Source: CAZJYI01 sp964550025
Lineage (GTDB): Bacteria; Verrucomicrobiota; Kiritimatiellia; UBA8416; CAYOBW01
Reading direction: 5' to 3'
DNA length: 58,824 nucleotides
Assembly (NCBI GenBank): GCA_964550025.1
Contig: CAZJYI010000063.1
Location: forward strand, 1 to 58,824
Under the pieces are notes generated by a model. It was given only the letters and a program-made list of their open reading frames with translations. It ran no database searches and was not told the DNA's origin. How positions within the stretch are numbered: position 1 is the stretch's first letter; the number at the start of each line of letters is the position of its first letter. Positions 42,893-50,019 of the stretch are shown one piece after another. The translations under genes were made by a program, and so were the position numbers.

Positions 42893-43645
42893 GTGAAGAA
42901 GCTCCTGCTGTTCTCCCTGGCAATGGCAATTCTGGTCGGGTTTCTGGTCCTGGCCGGCCCCCTCCGTCGTCCCGCGATCGCGGCGTACCAGGTACTCAAG
43001 GGGCGCCGAACCGTGGCCGAGCGGGTCGAGCAGTACGGGCCTGCCGTGCGTCTTCGCCTGGCTCCATGCTTCAAGCGCGCCGGGCTCGCCTATCCCCCCG
43101 GGCGCATCGTTCTCGCCGGTTTCAAGGATACCAGGCAGCTCGAGCTGTGGGTTCCCGCCGCTGACGGCCGGTACGTGCACCTGAAGACCTACCCGATTCT
43201 CGGCGCCAGCGGGACGCTTGGCCCCAAACTGAAAGAGGGCGACAAACAGGTTCCGGAGGGCCTGTACCGGATTGAATCGCTCAACCCGAACAGCCTCTAC
43301 CACCTGGCCCTTCGCGTGGACTACCCCAACGCGTTCGACAAGGCCAGGGGGGCGGAGGACGGCCGGACCGACCTGGGGTGCGACATCATGATTCACGGAG
43401 GGCGGCTCTCGATCGGCTGTCTCGCCATGGGTGATGAGGCCGCGGAAGACCTGTTTGTCCTCGCTGCCGAGACAGGCATCGAGAACATCTCCGTCGTTTT
43501 GAGCCCCGTTGACTTCAGAAAGCGCAGCTTGCCCGCCAGTACGCCGGAGACGCCGGTCTGGACGAAGGGACTTTACGCATCCATCAAGGATGCACTCAAA
43601 CCGCTCGCGCCGCGGCGCGGGGAACAAGCGAAGGAACAGGAATGA
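42893..43645 (+). CDS. L,D-transpeptidase (YkuD-type) with membrane anchor
   Basis: The open frame extends upstream into the 96-nt repeat. GTG 42893 is the sensible start because it opens an N-terminal membrane segment (MKKLLLFSLAMAILVGFLVLA). The 250-residue protein has the YkuD catalytic pattern: His168 (MIHGG) and Cys176 (SIGCLAMG), with a preceding GTLGPKLKEGDKQVPEGLY strand region. Such enzymes make 3-3 cross-links in peptidoglycan or attach proteins to it. Some members with a short helix and this domain act as periplasmic murein-modifying proteins of unknown substrate. It overlaps the start of the next, broken gene by 4 nt. Confidence 0.83.
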   Translation: MKKLLLFSLAMAILVGFLVLAGPLRRPAIAAYQVLKGRRTVAERVEQYGPAVRLRLAPCFKRAGLAYPPGRIVLAGFKDTRQLELWVPAADGRYVHLKTYPILGASGTLGPKLKEGDKQVPEGLYRIESLNPNSLYHLALRVDYPNAFDKARGAEDGRTDLGCDIMIHGGRLSIGCLAMGDEAAEDLFVLAAETGIENISVVLSPVDFRKRSLPASTPETPVWTKGLYASIKDALKPLAPRRGEQAKEQE

Positions 43646-44221
43646 ACGTGTCGAAACACATCGCACGGGTTGCGCTTGGCGCAGTTGTTCTCGGATTGGC
43701 AATTGGCGCTCTGCCGTCACAAGCGCAGGAAGCTGGAGCTCTACAGGAAACGCTATGGGTCACCGTACTACCACTTTCGCTATAAGGACGTCCTCTTCCT
43801 CGTCGTGTCGACGGAGGATCCGCCGGGGGCGGGCAACGTAAGCGACGTGCAGGCGAAGGCGATGCTCAAGGCCCTGGACGCGAACGTGGATGTGCGTTGG
43901 ACCCTCGTGTTCATGCACAAGCCCCTTTTCGCCCCCAGAGCGGGGAGCGAGATGAATCCGGGATGGGTGAGGATTGAAACCGCCCTGGCCGGGCGTCCGC
44001 ACACCGTCATCGCCGGACACTGGCACAACTACGCCAAGCATACGAAGAACGGTCGGAAGTACATCCACCTCGGCACGACGGGCGGCGCCAGCAAGCTGCG
44101 CGGAAGACAGGTCGGCGAGTTCGATCACATCGTGTGGGTCACGATGACCGGCGACGGCCCCCGGATCGCCAACCTGATGCTGGACGGGATCTACGACGAG
44201 AACGTGCGGGTCGCGAAGTAG
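43642..44221 (+). pseudogene. Metallophosphoesterase gene with internal deletion and frame change
   Basis: ATG 43642 overlaps the transpeptidase stop (ATGA) and begins a good signal peptide (MNVSKHIARVALGAVVLGL...). That frame stops soon after (TAA near 43783). The homologous continuation lies in another frame from about 43730, starting KLELYRKRYGSPYYHF. It then runs through FMHKPLFAP and the metal-binding AGHWHNY motif to 44221. The N-terminal metal-binding motifs of calcineurin-like phosphoesterases (D-x-H, GD-x-x-D, GNHD) are absent, so several hundred nucleotides seem to be lost. This could be a real pseudogene or a collapsed assembly; read mapping would decide. Confidence 0.72.
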
Positions 44222-44240
44222 TTCCCGTCGCGGGAAGCCG

Positions 44241-44321
44241 GTAGGACGGTGCTCTGCGCCGTCCATGTCTTGCGACATCCACTGTTGAATAGGAGGAGGA
44301 CGGCCCGGAGGACCGTCCTAC
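44241..44321. repeat. Inverted pair of GTAG REP elements, GGACGG stem
   Basis: 44241-44264 (GTAGGACGGTGCTCTGCGCC...) and 44298-44321 (...GGAGGACCGTCCTAC) are imperfect inverted copies. Each folds as GGACGG/CCGTCC. Confidence 0.85.
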
Positions 44322-44351
44322 GCCTGCATGCTCGGCGGCCAGCAACCAGCC

Positions 44352-44717
44352 CTACTTCTGCTTCCACGTCCCCTTCGCGTCCCGCAGCCAGGTTCCCGGC
44401 TTGGCTTTCTCCGCGATCTGTGCGGCCCGGCGCTGCCCCACGAGCCTGGCGGTCGTGCCCTGCTTCTTCGCGATGGCCTTGTAGACCTCCTCGCGGTCGG
44501 CATTCTCGGCCGCGACGATGTCTTCCTTCTCCTTCGCGCCCCTGAAAGCCAGAAGCCCTTCGGCCGTCTCGCCGACCGCCCCTTTTGCCAGGAGTTGCTT
44601 GATGGCGGGCTGCCGTTCCAGCATGCGCTGCTTAATGTCTTTGGCCTGCAGAATGGCGGGGGCCAGCAGCGCGACGAGGAGGACCGTCGGTACCAGAATG
44701 TTGGGTCGTGTTCTCAT
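44352..44717 (-). CDS. ydbL: YdbL family protein (DUF1318)
   Basis: The 121-residue protein has a signal peptide (MRTRPNILVPTVLLVALLAPAILQA). The DUF1318 pattern follows: IKQRMLERQPAIKQLLAKGAVGE, VAAENADREEVYKAIAKKQG, and the end GTWLRDAKGTWKQK. Its start overlaps the ynbE stop (TAATG). In E. coli YdbL is a periplasmic factor that works with YdbH and YnbE, probably by controlling YnbE assembly. The family match and the gene order support the same role here. Confidence 0.85.
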   Translation of the reverse strand: MRTRPNILVPTVLLVALLAPAILQAKDIKQRMLERQPAIKQLLAKGAVGETAEGLLAFRGAKEKEDIVAAENADREEVYKAIAKKQGTTARLVGQRRAAQIAEKAKPGTWLRDAKGTWKQK

Positions 44718-44935
44718 TACTTCTGCTCTCCCTTCGGCTGCGGCGCGTCCGTCTCGCCGGCGTCATCGATGTCCGAGAAGAAATCGTCCAGCTCGCGGTC
44801 GACCTTCACGTTGACGTCGATCGTTATGTGAATGGGTTTCACTTCCGAAACCGTGTGTATGTCATGCTGCGTGCGGCAGCCGGCACTACCCAGCGCCAGC
44901 ACCAGCAGCATGCCGAGATACGCAAGCTTCTTCAT
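44717..44935 (-). CDS. ynbE: YnbE family outer-membrane lipoprotein
   Basis: ATG 44935 is preferred to a GTG 6 nt upstream because GGAGA lies 8-9 nt before it. The 72-residue protein has a lipoprotein signal (LALGSAGC) and the short YnbE motif HITIDVNVKVDREL after the lipid-anchored Cys. In E. coli YnbE multimers bridge YdbH to the outer membrane. A Glu- and Asp-rich tail (DDFFSDIDDAGETDAPQ) extends it a little beyond the E. coli protein. It lies between ydbH and ydbL on the same strand, as in E. coli. Confidence 0.83.
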   Translation of the reverse strand: MKKLAYLGMLLVLALGSAGCRTQHDIHTVSEVKPIHITIDVNVKVDRELDDFFSDIDDAGETDAPQPKGEQK

Positions 44936-44946
44936 GGTCACGTCTC

Positions 44947-47076
44947 CTATTTGCCCAAGTCTACCGTGTACTTCATGACCTCGTCCAGCGGGATTCGGAA
45001 GTTCAGGTTCACCACCATCGGCGGCCTGGATCCGGTCTCGCTACCTGATGTGACGACGTAGGTGCCGCTCTTATTCTCGTAACGGAAAGGAATGTTGCGC
45101 TCGGGCCGTCCGGAGATCGTCATCACGAGCATCAGAATGTCGTCCTCGCTGTTCACCGTCACGGTGATCCACTCGTACGAAAACGCCTTGAGCGCCGCCC
45201 CGACGAGTGCGACCTGCGCGTTTTGCCCCGCGCCCTGTGCGAGAGCCCCGGCAATGGCATCCGTGTCACCGAACGAGATCACCCCGGGGCGCCCGGGTGT
45301 GGTGAACAGAAAACCGTTCTCAAAACGGGGACGGCCCTTCTCCAGGCGCACCGGAACGCGGCCGCTCAGCGCCCCGTCGCCCGAGGCGGCCGGCAACCCC
45401 AACTGCGCGAAAAGCTCCCTGATTCGCAGACGGTCGCCGCGCAGCACCACTTCAAACGTCTCCGCGCCCGGGACGATGCGAAGCGCGTGTACCTCGACCG
45501 CGCCACCGCTGCACTGCGCGCGCGCCGACTCCAGGAAAACGCTGCCGTCGGCCTCTACGTCATAGAGCGCTTCGACGCCCCGCAATGTCAGCGAACCAAG
45601 CCGGACCTCCTCGATTGTCAGACGCTGGTGTCGCTCCGATGCAGTGGCCGTTGCCGGGTCGAATCCGCTTGCGGCCTTGAGACCGGTCAGGCTGAGAGAC
45701 TGGTCGGGAAGCCGGATCTCACGCGCGTCCAACCTGACCCCGAGCATTGGGCTGCTCACGTCGCAGCTCGTGAACGTCCCGGTCAGCGTTCCCTCGATGT
45801 CACCCTTTGGCGCGGTGGGAAGTAGTTTCCGTAGCTGTAGGGGCACACCGTTGCTGCCGAGGGGCAGGTTGATCTCCCAACCGGCCGCGATGCCCTTTGC
45901 ACCCAGGTCGAGAAGCGAACCATCGATGTGCGCCGTGGCGGCCTTGCTTGCGCCGACGGCGCACAGGCCGTAGACGGACAGCTGCGAATCGTTGATGACG
46001 CATTCCAGGTCCAGCGGTCCCATGACAAGGTCGCCGAAAGCGGCCTTCTCGGCGCTCAGTTGTCCCGTGCAACCGCCCCTCGGTATGGGCCACCCGAACG
46101 GCATTTGGAGTTGCACGCGTCCGAGCTGAAACGGCAGCTCTGACCCCGCGAACCCTTCCGTGTCTGCGGTGATCGTCCCCGTCAGTGCGTCCGGCTGTCC
46201 ACTGCCCCGGACGAGCGTGTGGACAAGCGCCTGCACTGTTGTGTTGGTGCCGGCCGGTGTCCATGAGACCTCCATCCGGTTGGCGGTCGAAAACAGCAGC
46301 CGCCCATCCGGTTGCCTCTCAAAGTGCAGTTGGTGTTCGCTGAGGCGGATATCCAGCGGACTGTCAGGCAGGAAGGCGCGAAGCGACGGGACGCGGGGCG
46401 GGAGCCCGGGGTCGCTCTCCACCTTGATTCCGCCGTTTTTCGAGATCGTGACCCGGTACTCGATTTCCACCAGAGCGCCTGCGACGATCGTGGAGAGGCC
46501 GAGGCGGAGCTTCCCACCATCCGGTCCGAGGATGATGTCTTCCACCTTGATATCGCAGGTGACCTGTGTTCGGCGTTTCCCGTCGAGAAGGACGACACGC
46601 GCTCCGGGGATGCGAACACTCCCGGTGGACCACTCGGGGAGTTCGCACTCGCCCCGTGGCGGCGCCGCCCCGCCTCCCGGTATTCCCCTCGGCCACCACC
46701 CGTCTTCTGACCGCTCGAGGTACAGCACTGCCCCGTGGACTGTTACGTCCCTGATGCGGCGGCGCATCAGTGCCCCGGGGGCGTAGCCGACGCGGATCGA
46801 ACCGGCCTCAAAGGCCGGCGCATTGGTGCCGCTGCCGACGCTGAGTACAGCGGTCAATCCCGTGTAGTCCAGGGAGGGCACGGCCAGGCGGATGCGCAGG
46901 CCGTCTTTCCGCTCGGACAGGCGCGGAAGCACGTGACGGTTCACGACGTGCCGTGCCGTGTGCGGCAGCAGCGCGGCGAACAGGATGCAGCCGATGAGAA
47001 GTCCCCAAAGGACACGGTGCAAGCGGCGCCCTGCCTTGCGCTTCTCCGCTGCATCCTGTCCGGCTTCCTGGCTCAT
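44947..47076 (-). CDS. ydbH: YdbH-like AsmA-family intermembrane lipid transport protein
   Basis: The 709-residue protein has one N-terminal membrane helix (LWGLLIGCILFAALLP) and then a long strand-rich region with few distinct motifs, as expected for the rod-like groove of AsmA-type proteins. The C-terminal part (VALVGAALKAFSYEWITVTV, DILMLVMTISGRPE, VVNLNFRIPLDEVMKY) matches YdbH. In E. coli YdbH joins TamB and YhdP in moving phospholipids to the outer membrane, and it works with the small lipoprotein YnbE. The two following genes are ynbE and ydbL homologues, which gives strong context. It is 16 nt downstream of a ThuA-like gene and may be co-transcribed with it. Confidence 0.85.
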   Translation of the reverse strand: MSQEAGQDAAEKRKAGRRLHRVLWGLLIGCILFAALLPHTARHVVNRHVLPRLSERKDGLRIRLAVPSLDYTGLTAVLSVGSGTNAPAFEAGSIRVGYAPGALMRRRIRDVTVHGAVLYLERSEDGWWPRGIPGGGAAPPRGECELPEWSTGSVRIPGARVVLLDGKRRTQVTCDIKVEDIILGPDGGKLRLGLSTIVAGALVEIEYRVTISKNGGIKVESDPGLPPRVPSLRAFLPDSPLDIRLSEHQLHFERQPDGRLLFSTANRMEVSWTPAGTNTTVQALVHTLVRGSGQPDALTGTITADTEGFAGSELPFQLGRVQLQMPFGWPIPRGGCTGQLSAEKAAFGDLVMGPLDLECVINDSQLSVYGLCAVGASKAATAHIDGSLLDLGAKGIAAGWEINLPLGSNGVPLQLRKLLPTAPKGDIEGTLTGTFTSCDVSSPMLGVRLDAREIRLPDQSLSLTGLKAASGFDPATATASERHQRLTIEEVRLGSLTLRGVEALYDVEADGSVFLESARAQCSGGAVEVHALRIVPGAETFEVVLRGDRLRIRELFAQLGLPAASGDGALSGRVPVRLEKGRPRFENGFLFTTPGRPGVISFGDTDAIAGALAQGAGQNAQVALVGAALKAFSYEWITVTVNSEDDILMLVMTISGRPERNIPFRYENKSGTYVVTSGSETGSRPPMVVNLNFRIPLDEVMKYTVDLGK

Positions 47077-47092
47077 CTCGCGTTCGATTCCT

Positions 47093-48115
47093 CTACCACG
47101 CGTGGTCCGCCGGCTTTACGCCCTTCTTGAACTTGCCAAACCCGAAGGGCAGGGGATTGTACTCGCCAACCAGCCCCACTTCGGCTTCGGCCGGGATCTT
47201 GTCTTCCATGCCCACGCTCCAGTAGGCGGCGTTGACCAGCAGGCGCCGGACGCCCGCGCTCTCCAGGTCGGTCGCGGCGCCCATGGTCGTCGTAAACGCC
47301 TGCCCCGGCTTCCCGCCCTCGACCTGGTATGTCCGCGTCCATGCCACGGGCATCATGGGGTCGTTCTTCTTGCCCTCGACAGGGCCGTCGCCGGGTTTCA
47401 TCCCGGTCAGCACCTGTCCCAGGATCAGCGGCTTGCTGTCGCCCGGCAGCGGAAGGCGTACGCGGTAGACGTCCGTGGGCCCCCAGATGTCGCCGCACCC
47501 GCGGACGATGGGATGGTCCTTTGCGTCCGGCGCAATGACGCCGCGCGTACTTTCCTTGCCGTGGTGTCCGTGATGGGCGATCCACGTTTCGCCCAGGACC
47601 TGGCGTCCGAACCCGCCTTCGGGATCCTTGCTCCGGCAGTCGTATTGCGCGTAGGTCTTGTGCTTCTTGAAGCGGAAGGCGTGGGTCGCCGTGCGCATCC
47701 CGATGATGGGCTTGCCCGCCTTGAGATAGGCGTCGATGTGGCGCATCTGATCGTCGGGCAGATCGCGGAATCGGGTGGCAATGACCATCAGGTCCGCCGT
47801 GGCCAGCGCCTCGAGACCGGGGATGTTCGACTGGTTGTTCGGATCGATCGCACCCGTGGTCGGGTCGATCGCGAAAAGCACGGTGCACTTGAAGCCGTGG
47901 TGCCGGGCCAGGATCTTCCCGAGCTGCGGCAGGGCCTCCTCCGAGCGGTACTCCTCGTCGCCCGAGACGAGCACCACGTGCTTGCCGAGACCGGGACCTT
48001 GCGTGCCTTCGTAGACGACCCATTCCGCATCGTCGTCATTTTCTGCCTGTACCGTCACGCCCAACGCCCACGCCAGAACCAGTACGACCACCATCCATGC
48101 GCTCAATCCACTCAT
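47093..48115 (-). CDS. Secreted ThuA-domain protein
   Basis: ATG 48115 follows AAGGAAGGA and opens a signal peptide (MSGLSAWMVVVLVLAWALGVTVQA). The 340-residue protein shows the ThuA-like, class-I-glutamine-amidotransferase-related fold: KHVVLVSGDEEYRSEE, LMVIATRFRDLPD, YLKAGKPIIGMRTATHAF, and a Trp/His segment (ETWIAHHGHHG). ThuA-like proteins are common in PVC bacteria and are tied to sugar metabolism, often as domains of membrane-bound dehydrogenases. No heme motif is present here. It is the first gene of a probable four-gene transcript with ydbH, ynbE and ydbL; the reason for that linkage is unknown. Confidence 0.87.
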   Translation of the reverse strand: MSGLSAWMVVVLVLAWALGVTVQAENDDDAEWVVYEGTQGPGLGKHVVLVSGDEEYRSEEALPQLGKILARHHGFKCTVLFAIDPTTGAIDPNNQSNIPGLEALATADLMVIATRFRDLPDDQMRHIDAYLKAGKPIIGMRTATHAFRFKKHKTYAQYDCRSKDPEGGFGRQVLGETWIAHHGHHGKESTRGVIAPDAKDHPIVRGCGDIWGPTDVYRVRLPLPGDSKPLILGQVLTGMKPGDGPVEGKKNDPMMPVAWTRTYQVEGGKPGQAFTTTMGAATDLESAGVRRLLVNAAYWSVGMEDKIPAEAEVGLVGEYNPLPFGFGKFKKGVKPADHAW

Positions 48116-48242
48116 GTCACGTTCCTTCCTTTGCTGTGCCGCCAGCGTAGCACAGACGGCGAGAACGGGGCAACAGGACACGTTCGTGCCCACCGGCACG
48201 CAGCCACGAGCATGAGCGAGTGGATCTTCAACCGGAACGCAA

Positions 48243-48367
48243 GTAGCGCCGGCTTTCAGCCGGTGACCGGTAGCTCCCCTCTCCGAGGGGAGTAGATTGG
48301 CGTTGCCCCGGACAGGCCGCCCCGCGGAGCGGTGCCCAACGGTTCACCGGCTGAAAGCCGGAGCTAC
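48243..48367. repeat. Inverted pair of GTAG REP elements with a third hairpin inside
   Basis: Arms 48243-48266 (GTAGCGCCGGCTTTCAGCC...) and 48344-48367 are near-exact inverted copies. At 48270-48292 lies a further GTAG hairpin with the stem CTCCCCTC-TC-CGAGGGGAG. The region 48116-48387 holds no gene. Confidence 0.85.
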
Positions 48368-48387
48368 CGGTCGTGTGCCGTCGCGCG

Positions 48388-48993
48388 TCATTTTCCCGCC
48401 GGCGGATCCGTGAGCGTGTGCAGCATGGCGTTGTTCTCCTCGATCACCGCGGCCATGTTCGCAAGGTCGAACCCCATGTTGTGCAGCATGTTGGAGATCG
48501 CTTCCGTGCGGTGCTCGATCCTCACCAGCGAGTCCACCATGGTGTCCGTGTTGGTGACTACAGTACGCATGATCCACCGCAATTCCGCGAGATCGTTGCT
48601 GACCGAGTGAACACTTGAGTCGATTCTCTCGACGATCGTCCTGACTTCGTGGACATCGTGCCAGTCAACGTCTCCAAGGGCATCACGCAGGAAGACTATC
48701 TGCTCCGGGAGGTAGGATAACGACGTCCAATCCACCTGTGCCACGACGTTCGTCAACACGATGGTGTTATCGAGCATGTCCCACATGATGCCGTCGATAT
48801 CGGACACGCCCTCAAGCCCCGAAAGGATGTTCGTAATCGCTACCGCGTCCGAACGCACTGTCTCAACCTGCTCGTAGATTTCCCGGAGCGAATACATGCT
48901 TGGCCCCGGAGGCCCCTGAGGCTGCAGCTCGCCCTGGGCGAGGACCGAACCGCCAACTATGACAGCCAGCACCACCGCACTCGCGGCGCGCAT
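48388..48993 (-). CDS. Small secreted protein, paralogue 1 of a tandem pair
   Basis: The frame extends upstream through a REP sequence. ATG 48993 is preferred because it opens a signal peptide (MRAASAVVLAVIVGGSVLAQ). The mature 180 residues begin GELQPQGPPGPSMYSLREIYEQVE. Long amphipathic helices follow with heptad-like spacing (ISNMLHNMGFDLANMAAVIEENNAML). The same opening, QGDLQPSGPPGPEMRSLAEL, and the same ending (DNNAMLRQLT) are in the neighbouring gene, so the two are paralogues. I do not recognise a function. A periplasmic or surface coiled-coil protein is likely. Confidence 0.72.
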   Translation of the reverse strand: MRAASAVVLAVIVGGSVLAQGELQPQGPPGPSMYSLREIYEQVETVRSDAVAITNILSGLEGVSDIDGIMWDMLDNTIVLTNVVAQVDWTSLSYLPEQIVFLRDALGDVDWHDVHEVRTIVERIDSSVHSVSNDLAELRWIMRTVVTNTDTMVDSLVRIEHRTEAISNMLHNMGFDLANMAAVIEENNAMLHTLTDPPAGK

Positions 48994-48998
48994 CCCCC

Positions 48999-49023
48999 GT
49001 AGGATGGCGCTCCTGCGCCGTCC
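48999..49023 (+). repeat. Single GTAG REP hairpin
   Basis: GTAGGATGGCGCTCCTGCGCC... folds as GGATGGCG/GCGCCGTCC. It lies just upstream (minus strand) of the small secreted gene. Confidence 0.75.
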
Positions 49024-49104
49024 TTCCCCGTTCCGGACTCGAACGGCCGATTTCCGCCGCGCAACGCTCCATCGCCGTGTCTTCATATCCACCCTCCTCC
49101 TCGC

Positions 49105-49725
49105 CTACGGTTCCGCCGCCTGTTGCCGTTCCTCCGTGAGTTGCCGCAGCATGGCGTTGTTGTCCCCGGCCGTACTGCCGATCGTGGCCATCTCCTCGGC
49201 TACCCTGCTGAGTTGCCCCGAGATGATCGACGTTGCCGTGAAAAGATCGGTGATCTGCCGTTCCATTACAGCATGTCCGCACAGGTTATTGGTGATGAGG
49301 TGAGGGTTCAACAGTCCCGCCAGCACCTCGTCGATACGGATGACGATGCCGTGAATGGCCCGGACATCCTCCCAGTCCGCCCACAGCAGAAGCGCGTTAG
49401 TCAGTGCCCCAAGGTCCTCGTCGAAGCGCTCCAGCGCAGGCCAGTCCACGCCCAGCAACACGTTCGTGAGTCCGACGAGATTGTCGTTGGCCTGTGCGGC
49501 CGGATGGTCCGGCCACGGGGCGATGCACACTGCGTGCAGGCTGGCCAGTGCATTGGTCACGATTCCCGTATGCCGGGCTGTCTCCGCGGCGCGCTCATGG
49601 AGCTCGGCGAGCGACCGCATCTCCGGCCCCGGCGGACCCGATGGCTGCAAGTCGCCCTGCGCGAAGACCAGCCCGGCCGCAATCGCGCCCGCCGCAGCAA
49701 GAGCGTTCCTGTTGACTCTGATCAA
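49105..49725 (-). CDS. Small secreted protein, paralogue 2 of a tandem pair
   Basis: The 206-residue protein has a signal peptide (MIRVNRNALAAAGAIAAGLVFA) and begins the mature part with QGDLQPSGPPGPEMRSLAEL. It is helical and rich in Leu, Ala and Asp, with LTNVLLGVDWPALERFDEDL, which parallels VVAQVDWTSLSYLPEQIVFL in the paralogue. A single mid-protein Cys and a second near LITNNLCGHA have no obvious partner. The two genes are on the same strand, 111 nt apart, with a REP between them. Function is unknown. Confidence 0.72.
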   Translation of the reverse strand: MIRVNRNALAAAGAIAAGLVFAQGDLQPSGPPGPEMRSLAELHERAAETARHTGIVTNALASLHAVCIAPWPDHPAAQANDNLVGLTNVLLGVDWPALERFDEDLGALTNALLLWADWEDVRAIHGIVIRIDEVLAGLLNPHLITNNLCGHAVMERQITDLFTATSIISGQLSRVAEEMATIGSTAGDNNAMLRQLTEERQQAAEP

Positions 49726-49839
49726 GACAGCCTCCCCATCCGATACACACAGTTTATGAGTGCCAGTCGCGATGAGGCAAGAGAGCGAGTGTCAAATAAC
49801 TGTGGAGAGGATGTGCGGAGGATGTCACGGGTATGTCAA

Positions 49840-50019
49840 GTAGCGCACCGCTCCTGCGGGGTGAGTAGTAGCGCGGAAGTCCGTTCCGCGCAAGAGCGTG
49901 CGAAGAGAACGACTTGCGGGAGACAGGCCTGAAGGTCTATCCCTCCCCCGTCACATTCACCTCTCAGGCGCATGCGCGGAACAGATTTCCGCGCTACGCT
50001 CGTTCACCGCCGGCGCTAC
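49840..50019. repeat. REP cluster with three stem types
   Basis: It contains GTAG REPs at 49840-49864 (CACCGC...GCGGGGTG stem) and 49868-49892 (GCGCGGAA-GTCCG-TTCCGCGC). An inverted partner of the latter lies at 49973-49997, and a shortened inverted REP at 50004-50019. The rest of 49726-50015 shows no gene. Confidence 0.82.

Noticed and set aside
43648..44221. Intact small metallophosphoesterase
   Set aside because: The D-x-H, GD-x-x-D and GNHD motifs are missing and the signal peptide is in another frame.
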